A program made the position numbers and the translations under genes. Shown in pieces: positions 1 through 7,414 of a stretch of DNA of 26,462 nucleotides (position 1 is its first letter; each line of letters starts with the position of its first letter). Origin of the DNA: Aquirhabdus sp. (GTDB lineage Bacteria > Pseudomonadota > Gammaproteobacteria > Pseudomonadales > Moraxellaceae); NCBI GenBank assembly GCA_030150135.1, contig JASLGO010000073.1, forward strand, positions 1 to 26,462, read 5' to 3'. The notes below the pieces were generated by a model. It did no database searches and had not been told where the DNA came from. It saw only the letters and a list, made by a program, of their open reading frames with translations.

Positions 1-74
1 TGACCATTCCCCGCTTTCAGCACGAAATAGGTTTGTTCGTCTTTACTTGTTTTTAACTCGAAATGTCCAGACAT
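1..74 (-). CDS. YegP/DUF1508-family protein, 5' end only
   Basis: The gene runs off the left edge of the window, so only about 24 N-terminal codons are visible. Reading the minus strand from the ATG at 74 gives MSGHFELKTSKDEQTYFVLK followed by AGNGQ. This matches the start of YegP/DUF1508 proteins, which begin with a W/HFEL segment and then FVLKAGNGE. These are small proteins built from tandem copies of this unit, and their function is poorly defined. An AAGGA ribosome-binding site lies just upstream of the ATG. The family call rests on a short but characteristic stretch. Confidence 0.7.
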   Translation of the reverse strand, partial: MSGHFELKTSKDEQTYFVLKAGNG

Positions 75-237
75 GGGATCATCCTTATTGTTCAGTGATT
101 GAAAGATCAGAAAACCGCATGGCGACTTTCATCGCCAACACTCAATCTTTTAGATCACTTTTCATACTGGATCAATTCAGTTTTGTTAATGTCTTAGATT
201 AAATTGTTCTTTTATAAGCGGACTGAAAAATACAAAA

Positions 238-996
238 CTATTTTTTCATCATGCGAAGTACAGCCATCGAAATCAGCGAATCAGGCATGATTTCAAATAA
301 GGTTTTCACCGCTTTCCACGGTAATGCAGGCACGATTGGATTGGTCTTTTTATGCTCAATTGCATGAACCATTTCTTTTGCCGCAGCATCAGCCTTAATG
401 ACAAATGGATACTTATCCATTTTTGGCGTTAGATTGGTATTAATAAATCCGGGATGAATCACAGTCACATCAATGTTTTTATTCAACAACTCTAAGCGCA
501 TTGCATTCATATAATTGGTCAAAGCTGCCTTACTCGCAGAATATGCGGCACTGGCTGGAATCGGCGTAAACGCGGAAAAAGAAGAAATTCCCACCAGATG
601 ACCATGACCCTGTGCTAGAAATATCTTGGTTGCTGCATCTAAAGTCGCAATGGCACCAAATAAATTGGTTTGAAAAATAGCGCGATCAATACTCAGATCA
701 TCTCGACCACTGCGTCGTACACCTGTGACTCCAGCATTTGCAACGATCATATCAAGCCCACCTAACCGCTTGGCTAGACCATCCAGCACGCTAGGAATGC
801 TCGCCTCATCATTAACATCTAAGCTCGCGACTTCAACACGAACTGAATATTGCTTCGCGAGTCGTTCGGCAAGCGCTTGCAGCTTTTCAACACTCCGCGC
901 TGCTAGACCTAGCTGATAGCCTTTTGCGGCAAACTGTTCTGCCAATGCTTCACCAATACCACTGGAAGCACCTGTGATGACTACGTTTTTTGACAT
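238..996 (-). CDS. Short-chain dehydrogenase/reductase (SDR family)
   Basis: This is a 252-residue classical SDR oxidoreductase using NAD(P)H; the substrate is unknown. The N-terminal Rossmann fold carries TGASSGIG (residues 8-15) and ANAG (86-89). The catalytic set is Asn111, a Ser near 139 in GISSFSAF, Tyr152 and Lys156 (YSASK). PG near residues 182-183 follows in the usual place. The length is normal for a classical SDR. The start is the ATG at 996 with AAGGA a few bases upstream. The C-terminus is basic (RMMKK). The gene stands between the YegP-like gene and coaBC on the same strand, but a repeat element separates it from coaBC, so it is probably transcribed on its own. The family call is firm; the specific reaction cannot be read from the sequence. 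Confidence 0.9.
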   Translation of the reverse strand: MSKNVVITGASSGIGEALAEQFAAKGYQLGLAARSVEKLQALAERLAKQYSVRVEVASLDVNDEASIPSVLDGLAKRLGGLDMIVANAGVTGVRRSGRDDLSIDRAIFQTNLFGAIATLDAATKIFLAQGHGHLVGISSFSAFTPIPASAAYSASKAALTNYMNAMRLELLNKNIDVTVIHPGFINTNLTPKMDKYPFVIKADAAAKEMVHAIEHKKTNPIVPALPWKAVKTLFEIMPDSLISMAVLRMMKK

Positions 997-1054
997 TGGG
1001 ATTGTCCTTTTGAATATTTAACGTCATAGCTTTGAAGTCTTTCCCCTCAGGAAA

Positions 1055-1178
1055 GGTTATGTATGCGTTAATAGTTGAAATTGAAAGAATGCTAAAAGCT
1101 TTTCTCCTTCCCCTTGAAAGGGAATACTTCAAAGCAAAAATATTGAAAATACTCTTTAACTATCAACGTATACATGAC
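1055..1178. repeat. MITE-like palindromic element, short copy
   Basis: This non-coding segment has terminal inverted repeats. The left end reads GTTATGTATGCGTTAATAGT. The reverse complement of the right end reads GTCATGTATACGTTGATAGT. The interior holds TTCCCCTTGAAAGGGAA. A longer relative with the same ends is at 9446-9672. The interior here matches only the outer parts of that copy, which suggests an internal deletion between its two CCCCTT segments. A piece at about 1030-1054 (TTTGAAGTCTTTCCCC) resembles part of the long copy in inverted orientation. I see no clear target-site duplication here. The element lies between coaBC and the SDR gene. Confidence 0.7.
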
Positions 1179-1216
1179 TTTATTAAAAAGGAATGCTACG
1201 GAAGAGTTGCTTTTAC

Positions 1217-2494
1217 TTAAGCACCAGCATGCACTAAGCACTCAACCAATCTCGCAGCGATTTCTTTTTTGCTGGCTTTATCCAAAATCACTTTTTCTAA
1301 TCCAAAACGATCCGAGAAAAAAACCGTCATCGCATTATCATCCGACGCAAAACCAATATCACCACGCGATACATCATTACAGGCAATCATATCAAGTTGT
1401 TTGGTTTCCAGTTTGCCACGCGCATATTCTTCCATACGCTGCGTTTCTGCGGCAAAGCCAACCATAAATGGACGTTTGGTATGTTTAGCAATCGTCGCCA
1501 CAATGTCTGGATTTTTAACTAAAGTGAGTGTCAACGAATCGCCTTGTTTTTTGATTTTTTGATCAGCGATATGTTCCGCGCGATAATCCGCAACCGCTGC
1601 TGTTGCGATAAACACATCACAACCGGCATCCACAATCTTGTCACTCGCCGCCAATAAATCACGCGCAGACACAATATTGATGCGCTCAACACCTGTCGGC
1701 GTCGGCAAACTGACAGGACCTGCCAGCAACGTCACGCGCGCGCCAGCATCACGACATGCTTCTGCTAAGGCAAATCCCATTTTTCCTGAACTGTGATTAC
1801 TGACGTAACGCACAGGATCTAGTGCTTCACGGGTTGGGCCTGCGGTAATGACCACATGTTTGCCTTTTAAAATTTCATTGGTTTTGGACACTGATGTATT
1901 GGTTGTCTGACCTTGGAAATGCTTTTGCACGATCGCAACCAAATCCTCTGGCTCAGGCATACGTCCTTCGCCCACATCACCACACGCCTGACTGCCTGAA
2001 TCAGGCGCAATCACATGAAATTGATAATCACGGAGCGTCTGCACATTACGCTGGGTAATCTGGTTCTGCCACATTTGTTGGTTCATCGCTGGCGAAATAA
2101 ACACTGGCGCAGCCGTCGCCAAAATCACAGTCGTCAACAAATCATCTGCTGCACCTGCAGTAATCCGTGCAATTGCATTGGCACTGGCTGGTGCAACCAA
2201 GACCAGATCAGCCCAACGCGCTAATTCGATATGCCCCATCCCCGCTTCCGCTTCTGGATCAAGCAGCGAAGTATGTACAGGTTCACCTGATAAGGCCTGA
2301 AATGTTAATGGAGTAACAAAAGCCTGTGCGCCAGCAGTCATCACCACGCGCACAGCAAATCCCGCATCTTTTAATCGACGAACTAAATAGGCACTTTTAT
2401 AGGCAGCAATGCCGCCTGTGACACCGAGGAGAATATTCTTTGGGGTCTGTGATGTGGCGTTCGAAGCTAAAGACGGCGTTGCAGATGCTTGCAT
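1217..2494 (-). CDS. coaBC: Bifunctional phosphopantothenoylcysteine decarboxylase / phosphopantothenate-cysteine ligase
   Basis: CoaBC catalyses two consecutive cytosolic steps of coenzyme A synthesis: ligation of cysteine to 4'-phosphopantothenate, then decarboxylation to 4'-phosphopantetheine. The FMN-dependent CoaC half comes first, with LGVTGGIAAYK, the active-site His in MGHIEL, the PAMNQQMW substrate motif and the Cys of ACGDVGEGRM. The CoaB half follows, with ITAGPTREALDPVRYVSNHS, KIKK and KNPDIVA. Both halves look complete. An upstream in-frame TTG at 2515 would add seven residues, but it has no better ribosome-binding site, so I chose the ATG at 2494 (425 residues). The gene is divergent from radC across about 210 bp, an arrangement common in proteobacteria. 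Confidence 0.96.
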   Translation of the reverse strand: MQASATPSLASNATSQTPKNILLGVTGGIAAYKSAYLVRRLKDAGFAVRVVMTAGAQAFVTPLTFQALSGEPVHTSLLDPEAEAGMGHIELARWADLVLVAPASANAIARITAGAADDLLTTVILATAAPVFISPAMNQQMWQNQITQRNVQTLRDYQFHVIAPDSGSQACGDVGEGRMPEPEDLVAIVQKHFQGQTTNTSVSKTNEILKGKHVVITAGPTREALDPVRYVSNHSSGKMGFALAEACRDAGARVTLLAGPVSLPTPTGVERINIVSARDLLAASDKIVDAGCDVFIATAAVADYRAEHIADQKIKKQGDSLTLTLVKNPDIVATIAKHTKRPFMVGFAAETQRMEEYARGKLETKQLDMIACNDVSRGDIGFASDDNAMTVFFSDRFGLEKVILDKASKKEIAARLVECLVHAGA

Positions 2495-2706
2495 TACTAA
2501 CACACTCAAAATCAATTTTGCGTAACGATACCACTCAAATCACAGCTTTGCCAAAGTGTTGTCATGATTAAATTGGACTTTTTTACGTTTTGTCTTGCAT
2601 GTGCTTGATTTTAAATATGACAGAAGGCACACTTCACCCAACAAAAACACTCATAAAATGAAACCATTATGAATAACACCAACAATAATCTTCGGAGCAA
2701 TTGCTC

Positions 2707-3417
2707 TTGAGTATTCGTCACTGGCCTGAATCTGAACGACCTCGCGAGCGCCTACTCGACAAAGGTGCAAGCGCACTCTCTGATGCTGAACTCCTCGCGA
2801 TATTTTTACGCACAGGCACAGCCAAGCAATCAGCGATTGAACTGGCACGCTCGATGATTGAACGATTTGACGGACTTGCAGGTTTATTATCGGCTACACC
2901 TGATGAAGTGATGTCCTGTCACGGTATCGGTAGTGCCAAATATGCTCATCTCATGGCTGCGCTTGAGCTTGGACGACGTCATATCGAAAGCGAACTGCGA
3001 CAAGGCATCGCACTCAACGATCCTCATACGGTTCAACGCTACATTAATCAGCAACTCAAAGCTGAACGACGTGAAGTCTTCGCGGTGGTCTTTTTAGACA
3101 GTCAGCTACGTTTGCTCGCTTTTGAAAAACTGTTCTTCGGCACTACCACGGCCTGCTCAGTGCATATTCGCGAAATTCTTAGTCGAGCATTGGCACATCG
3201 TGCGGTACAGATGATCATTGCGCACAATCATCCTGATGCACCTCCGAACCCATCCGAAGCTGACTTGGCATTGACACGACAACTTGCGCAAGCCTGCCAT
3301 TTAATGGATATTCAATTAATTGATCATGTGATCGTCGGCTCAACAGGCAGCCAATCGCTCGCATTAAATGGTTTAATGCCTCGCTATTTTCGATCTAACG
3401 AATTAATCTCTGGCTAA
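2707..3417 (+). CDS. radC: RadC/JAB-domain protein
   Basis: RadC-family proteins carry a helix-hairpin-helix region and a C-terminal JAMM metallopeptidase-like domain. Their role is unresolved; the old link to DNA repair in E. coli RadC has been questioned. Visible here are the N-terminal RERLL..GA..LSDAELLAIFLRTG segment, an HhH-type GIGSAK and the JAMM motif AHNHPDAPPNPSEAD with both histidines, the serine and the aspartate. The length (236-238 residues) is normal. Two in-frame TTG codons compete as start, at 2701 and 2707. The GGAG at 2694-2697 is 3 nt from the first and 9 nt from the second, so I chose 2707. No ATG start fits. Confidence 0.93.
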   Translation: MSIRHWPESERPRERLLDKGASALSDAELLAIFLRTGTAKQSAIELARSMIERFDGLAGLLSATPDEVMSCHGIGSAKYAHLMAALELGRRHIESELRQGIALNDPHTVQRYINQQLKAERREVFAVVFLDSQLRLLAFEKLFFGTTTACSVHIREILSRALAHRAVQMIIAHNHPDAPPNPSEADLALTRQLAQACHLMDIQLIDHVIVGSTGSQSLALNGLMPRYFRSNELISG

Positions 3418-3477
3418 TATTTCAGATGTGTGTGTTTAAAAATTTCGTGCATTAAAGCTAATTAATGGAAGATTGAA

Positions 3478-4383
3478 ATGATTGTACGTTCGCGACCGAA
3501 TGCCTTTCGCATGTTGTTTTCATGGCGCGGTTCGATCTTGCCGCATATTGCGCCACAACTGACTCTCGTCATTCTGTTATCCGTTGTCATTTCAGCTTTT
3601 GAGCATTTTCATCCGCACGTCTTTCCTGAACTTCCGATTGCAGCTTTTTCGTTGATCGGTATCGCGTTATCGATCTTTTTGGGTTTTCGTAATAACGCTT
3701 GCTACGACCGCTGGTGGGAAGCACGCAAAGAATGGGGCGCACTGATCGTCGCTATGCGGAACTTGGCACGTGAAAGTCTGTTACTTCCTGATGATGTCAG
3801 GCAACGTGTGATGTACCGTGCGATTGGTTTTGCGTATCAGATCAATACAAAGCTCCGCAAAAATCCTTCATCTCCAGTGCTGCAAACTTTATTTTCTTCA
3901 TCTGAATTTCAACAGCTTAGCCAACATCCCAATCCTGCTAATTTTATTTTGCAATTGATTTATCAAGAGCTATTGCAGTGTTTACGCCAAGGACAACTGA
4001 CGGATATTTGCTATCAGCAACTTTCAGACAAGATCGAAAAAATGTCAGCAATTCAAACTGCATGTGAGCGGATTCAAAACACGCCGCTACCTTTTGCCTA
4101 TTCACTCTTACTTCATCGTACAGCTTATCTATATAGTTTGTTGCTGCCTCTGGGTCTTGGTGGGACTTTGGGATTTGCTACGCCGATTGTGGTTGGTGTG
4201 CTGGCCTATACTTTTTTTGGTTTAGATGCAGTGGGAAATGAAATCGAAGAACCGTTTGGACAGCTAGCTAATCACCTACCACTGGACGCGATGGTTCGCA
4301 CTATTGAGATTGATATTCGTAGTAGTCTTGGAGAAACTGATATTCCAAAGCCGTTGAAGCCTGTGAATTTTGTTTTGAATTGA
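3478..4383 (+). CDS. Bestrophin-family (UPF0187/YneE-like) membrane protein
   Basis: This 301-residue protein belongs to the bacterial bestrophin family, inner-membrane pentameric channels homologous to animal chloride channels. Bacterial members have been reported to conduct cations. Its sequence follows E. coli YneE from end to end. The first membrane helices lie at about 25-45 and 53-70, followed by the hallmark FRNNACYDRWWEARKEW (70-86). A later pair of hydrophobic helices lies around 210-250, and the C-terminal family signature (EEPFG, LPLDAM, IEIDI) is present. The start ATG at 3478 is preceded by GGAAG. It lies downstream of radC with a 60 bp gap and could be co-transcribed. The ion carried cannot be told from the sequence. 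Confidence 0.9.
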   Translation: MIVRSRPNAFRMLFSWRGSILPHIAPQLTLVILLSVVISAFEHFHPHVFPELPIAAFSLIGIALSIFLGFRNNACYDRWWEARKEWGALIVAMRNLARESLLLPDDVRQRVMYRAIGFAYQINTKLRKNPSSPVLQTLFSSSEFQQLSQHPNPANFILQLIYQELLQCLRQGQLTDICYQQLSDKIEKMSAIQTACERIQNTPLPFAYSLLLHRTAYLYSLLLPLGLGGTLGFATPIVVGVLAYTFFGLDAVGNEIEEPFGQLANHLPLDAMVRTIEIDIRSSLGETDIPKPLKPVNFVLN

Positions 4384-4460
4384 GATTAACGTGCGGATAT
4401 TTTACAAAAATAACTCCTACATTTTTTATTTAACTACAAGCTGAGAGTTTGTCTACCCAT

Positions 4461-4844
4461 ATGCAAATTACAGATGACCAATTCAACAGTTCCTCTCTTA
4501 CCAAGTTTGGTAAAGAAGTAATAGCTCTCTTCAAAAATAGAGACTTTACTACGCTAGCCGTAAGATTCGGATATGCTGTTGCTCATGGTCGAGACCTCTC
4601 AGAAGCAATCAAAGAAGATCTCAACTACTGTTTTACTCAAGCAGATGGAAGATCACCAATCAACGAAAATATTGGTCCCGAAATAGAAGTCAAATTCTTT
4701 TCTCAAAATGCTACTGGCCTCGAAGCAGTCGTCGAGTGTCTCTTTGAGATTGTAGAAGGACTTTGTATTGAGGTTGATCTTATCATCATCAAAAATGGTC
4801 ATATAAGGAGTCTATGCATTGAAGATATAACTTATATTTCCTAA
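4461..4844 (+). CDS. Unrecognised small protein
   Basis: I do not recognise this family. It is a cytosolic acidic protein of about 127 residues with no signal peptide or membrane segment. The N-terminal half looks helical (FGKEVIALFKNRDF, then RFGYAVAHGRDLSEAIKEDL). The second half alternates strands and a helix (IEVKFFSQN, LEAVVECLFEIVEG, IEVDLIIIKNGHIRSLCIEDITYIS). Small acidic alpha/beta proteins of this kind include orphan immunity proteins, but no toxin partner lies nearby, so that is only a possibility. The start is uncertain. The ATG at 4461 lacks a good ribosome-binding site, and an in-frame TTG at 4449 would add four residues. The gene stands alone beside the toxin-antitoxin pair. 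Confidence 0.6.
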   Translation: MQITDDQFNSSSLTKFGKEVIALFKNRDFTTLAVRFGYAVAHGRDLSEAIKEDLNYCFTQADGRSPINENIGPEIEVKFFSQNATGLEAVVECLFEIVEGLCIEVDLIIIKNGHIRSLCIEDITYIS

Positions 4845-4905
4845 CAAAAAACGTAGGCTGTGGGCTTGCTCCTGCTTTTTATTGATTTTATCTCGTATTC
4901 GCTAA

Positions 4906-5196
4906 CTACGGATAATTTCTCGAAGTGTGAATAATCCGCAAAACATAAACCGTCTTTTCTTCTTCACTCACATAAATAAATACTTTATAAGGTAATTTTT
5001 CGATCACAAATTCTCGTGTTTCTGGCACGCGAGAACTTTCAACAGTGCGATAAGGAAAAAACTCCAAGCGATCAATTTGTGTTTTTATACGCTCAAGAAT
5101 GCGTTCACCAAAATCAAACCCAACTTGTTCTGAGTAATACACAAGAATTTCGACAAGGTCATCTTCCGCCAATGGTTCATAAATAACTTCATACAT
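4906..5196 (-). CDS. ParE/RelE-superfamily toxin of a type II toxin-antitoxin module
   Basis: This 96-residue protein has the compact ParE/RelE fold pattern. An N-terminal strand (YEVIYEPLAEDDLVEILVYYS) is followed by two helices, a LEFFPYRTVESSRVPETREFVI segment and the closing strands YKVFIYVSEEEKTVYVLRIIHTSRNYP. The A..DL.EI..YY start and the V..LRI.H.SR end are typical of ParE/RelE toxins. RelE members cleave mRNA on the ribosome and ParE members poison DNA gyrase; the sequence alone does not decide between them. The gene starts 3 nt after the antitoxin stop codon, so the two are co-transcribed. The partner is a Phd/YefM antitoxin. Confidence 0.88.
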   Translation of the reverse strand: MYEVIYEPLAEDDLVEILVYYSEQVGFDFGERILERIKTQIDRLEFFPYRTVESSRVPETREFVIEKLPYKVFIYVSEEEKTVYVLRIIHTSRNYP

Positions 5197-5199
5197 GGC

Positions 5200-5508
5200 T
5201 TATTTTTTTGCCATTCTTAAACGGACTTTTTCCATGACTCTGGCGTGTACTTCATCTTTTGGCGAACCCTTCATCTGACCGCTTTTTAAATTCGTAAGTG
5301 CTTCCATCACTTTCGCCGTCACATACTCATCATGCCCTTCTTCTTTTTCAGAAAAAAGCTCAGCGATGTGTGTACCTTGCAAATCTTCAAGCGAAACAAA
5401 TGCTCCGACAGGTCTATTATTTTTGGTAATTAATACAGGCTCGCGCTGCATCGTATCCATAAGCTCACCAAAATGAGTTTTGGCATCTTTCGCAGTCATG
5501 ATTTGCAT
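5200..5508 (-). CDS. Phd/YefM-family antitoxin
   Basis: This is the cognate antitoxin of the downstream ParE/RelE toxin. The N-terminal part (MQIMTAKDAKTHFGELMDTM...PVLITKNNRPVGAFVSLEDL) is a Phd/YefM DNA-binding fold, which in this family represses its own promoter. The charged C-terminal part, ending RVMEKVRLRMAKK, is the likely toxin-binding segment. I chose the ATG at 5508 because a GGA lies 8 nt upstream; an earlier in-frame ATG at 5517 would add three residues and has no Shine-Dalgarno match. With 102 residues it is a little longer than typical YefM. Its promoter and a palindromic candidate operator lie directly upstream. Confidence 0.88.
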   Translation of the reverse strand: MQIMTAKDAKTHFGELMDTMQREPVLITKNNRPVGAFVSLEDLQGTHIAELFSEKEEGHDEYVTAKVMEALTNLKSGQMKGSPKDEVHARVMEKVRLRMAKK

Positions 5509-5526
5509 GGTTATCATCCAAAAGAG

Positions 5527-5544
5527 TTAAAGTGATTACTTTAG
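5527..5544. promoter_or_regulatory. Candidate autoregulatory operator of the toxin-antitoxin module
   Basis: The inverted repeat TTAAAGT-GATT-ACTTTAG has 7-bp arms with one mismatch and a 4-nt spacer. It lies just downstream of the antitoxin -10 element and upstream of its ATG, where Phd/YefM repressors usually bind. That it is an operator is inferred from position and symmetry. Confidence 0.5.
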
Positions 5545-5546
5545 TT

Positions 5547-5574
5547 ATTTTAATCCTTTTCAATAAAACATCAA
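5547..5574 (-). promoter_or_regulatory. Sigma-70 promoter of the toxin-antitoxin module
   Basis: Reading the minus strand there is a TTGATG (-35, 5574-5569), a 16-nt spacer and a TAAAAT (-10, 5552-5547). It faces the antitoxin gene, and transcription would start inside or next to the inverted repeat at 5527-5544. Confidence 0.55.
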
Positions 5575-5589
5575 TTGAAAATCGTAACC

Positions 5590-6441
5590 TCAAAACAACT
5601 CCCAAACCCCCTTCTGCCCCTCCGCAAGCTGCGGCACATAACCCAGCTTGTTCCACATCATATGCGCCCCATGAAAATCGCTTGCGGTAGACACCGCAAA
5701 GCCATGCTCAGCAACCAACCGATTAATCATGCCACGCGTGGCAGGTGGTTCATTCACCGCAGGTAACTCAATCGCTTGACCACCCGCTGCTTTGAAATCA
5801 ACCAGCAAATGACGTAACGCAGTCGAAGTTAAGTTATTCCGTGTTGGATGCGCTAAAACTGCCTGACCACCACTCGCCAGAATTGCCGCGACACCATCTG
5901 CCATCGTCATCCATTCCAAAGGCACATACGCCGACTTGCCTTCTCCAAGATAACGATCAAACGCCTGCTGATGCTTGGTCACTAACTTTTCATCGACTAA
6001 CCACTGCGCCAGATGACCGCGTGTAATACCTTCCGCACGACCGCTTGCAAGCGCGAGAACTGCTTCCCATGCAGGTTTCTTGGTGATTTTTTCCAGCTTT
6101 GCGCAAATCATTTCTGCACGGCGCGCGCGAATGACTTTTTGATTTTCCAGTACCGCTTCTAGCGGCGCTAAATCAGTCATTGCCAAACCCACGATATGCA
6201 CAGACACTGCACGTTTGGTCGTTGCGCGTGTCCACTGCGTCGATAACTCGACACCATCTATAAACTGCATACCTAAAACTTGTGCTTGCTGACGCGCTTC
6301 AGACAAACCATCCAGCGTGTCATGATCGGTTAATGCTAAATGTGTGACCTGAGCCACATGCGCAGCCGTCACCAAATCGGCTGGAGACAATTGTCCATCA
6401 GAAAAGTAACTATGTGTATGTAAATCCGCGCGCAGGATCAT
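5590..6441 (-). CDS. rnm: PHP-domain phosphoesterase, RNase AM / YciV (TrpH)-like
   Basis: This 283-residue protein matches E. coli YciV (RNase AM, formerly TrpH) along its length. E. coli RNase AM is a 5'-3' exoribonuclease that trims the 5' ends of rRNAs, and relatives also dephosphorylate 3',5'-nucleotide bisphosphates. The PHP metal ligands are visible: DLHTHS (His8, His10), Asp15, TDHDT (Asp39, His40), Glu65 in GVELS, His82 in VHIVG, LAHPTR and the C-terminal SDFHGAH. The inserted substrate domain (GITRGHLAQWLVDE...YLGEGKSAYVP) is also conserved. The start is the ATG at 6441, only 40 bp from the divergent yciB start, so the two promoters must overlap. Confidence 0.9.
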   Translation of the reverse strand: MILRADLHTHSYFSDGQLSPADLVTAAHVAQVTHLALTDHDTLDGLSEARQQAQVLGMQFIDGVELSTQWTRATTKRAVSVHIVGLAMTDLAPLEAVLENQKVIRARRAEMICAKLEKITKKPAWEAVLALASGRAEGITRGHLAQWLVDEKLVTKHQQAFDRYLGEGKSAYVPLEWMTMADGVAAILASGGQAVLAHPTRNNLTSTALRHLLVDFKAAGGQAIELPAVNEPPATRGMINRLVAEHGFAVSTASDFHGAHMMWNKLGYVPQLAEGQKGVWELF

Positions 6442-6481
6442 CTATACTTCAACTTTTAAAATTTGTGGAATCAAGCGTAGC

Positions 6482-7030
6482 ATGAAAGCATTGCTCGACT
6501 TCGTGCCTTTGGTGGTTTTCTTTGCATTAGCCAAAACCAAAACGATATTTATCGCAACTCAAGGACTGCTGATCGCCAGTCTTGCCATCTATAGTTTGCA
6601 TTTTATCCTGCAAAAAGGACGATTGGAAAAATCCCAGTGGATTACCCTTGTGTTGACGCTCGCGTTTGGTGGCATGACCTTGTATCTCCACGATGATATG
6701 TGGCTACGCTGGAAATCTCCAATTATTAACTGGGTCTTTGCAACTGCATTCCTAGTCAGTCCAATCATTGGTAAAAACCCGATTCCGCTCGTTCAACGCT
6801 TTCTCGCACCCGTATTTGAACTCACTGAATCGGCATGGAAAAAGCTTAATCTGACATGGGCTATCTTTTTTATCATTCTCGGCGCATTGCATCTGGTTTT
6901 TGCTTTTGTGTTTCCACAATACTGGATTAACTTCAAAGTATTTGGTGGTACAGCAATCATGATCGTGTTTATGATCGGTCAATTCGTACTGCTACGTGAT
7001 CATCTCAAGAAACCCGAAAGCCAAAACTAA
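6482..7030 (+). CDS. yciB: Septation protein A family (YciB) inner-membrane protein
   Basis: This 182-residue integral membrane protein of the YciB/IspZ family has about five hydrophobic helices. It begins MKALLDFVPLVVFFAL, carries FGGMTLYLHDDMWLRWK in the middle and has the diagnostic KLNLTWAIFFIILGALH and WINFKVFGG near the end. YciB is linked to cell division and envelope synthesis in enteric bacteria and Shigella, but its exact role is not settled. A GGA lies upstream of the ATG at 6482. The neighbours (divergent RNase AM gene, yciI downstream) form a plausible small conserved cluster. Confidence 0.93.
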   Translation: MKALLDFVPLVVFFALAKTKTIFIATQGLLIASLAIYSLHFILQKGRLEKSQWITLVLTLAFGGMTLYLHDDMWLRWKSPIINWVFATAFLVSPIIGKNPIPLVQRFLAPVFELTESAWKKLNLTWAIFFIILGALHLVFAFVFPQYWINFKVFGGTAIMIVFMIGQFVLLRDHLKKPESQN

Positions 7031-7066
7031 GTCATATATTTACACTTATTTCACGAGAGAAAAGAC

Positions 7067-7375
7067 ATGCCGTTATTTGTTGTTCATGCGACAGACGTTG
7101 CAAACAGTTTAGAAAAACGCAAAGCACTTCGCCCAAAGCATCTGGCTCGATTACAAGCATTAGAAGAAGCTGGTCAGCTGGTATTGGCTGGCCCATGTCC
7201 GATTGACCATAATGATCCATCTGCGGGTTTTACTGGTAGTTTACTCGTTCTCAACTTTCCTGATCGAGCGGCGTTAGATGCTTGGCTTGCGGAAGAACCT
7301 TTTGTGCTGGAAGGTGTATACGAGTCAGTCGTGGCCAAACCATTTATTCAAGCGTTACCTGCTTCTCATGTATAA
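7067..7375 (+). CDS. yciI: YciI family protein
   Basis: This 102-residue protein has the dimeric alpha-beta (ferredoxin-like) YciI fold. It shows MPLFVVHATD, the RKALRPKHLARLQALEEAGQLVLAGP region with the family's conserved R..HL segment, then GSLLVLNFPDRAALDAWLAEEPF and GVYESVVAKPF. The molecular function of the family is not established. The ATG at 7067 is preceded by GAGAGAAAAG. It is 36 bp after yciB, so co-transcription is likely. Confidence 0.93.
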   Translation: MPLFVVHATDVANSLEKRKALRPKHLARLQALEEAGQLVLAGPCPIDHNDPSAGFTGSLLVLNFPDRAALDAWLAEEPFVLEGVYESVVAKPFIQALPASHV

Positions 7376-7414
7376 TTTAATCATCGTTTTATTAATCACT
7401 GACGGACTGTGCGC

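Noticed and set aside
2495..2515. TTG start for coaBC
   Set aside because: It adds seven residues with no better ribosome-binding site and lies outside the conserved region; the ATG at 2494 is simpler.
4850..4885. Terminator or REP element after the small unrecognised gene
   Set aside because: GTAGGCTGTGGGCTTGCTCCTGCTTTT has only a short imperfect stem; I could not fold a convincing hairpin.
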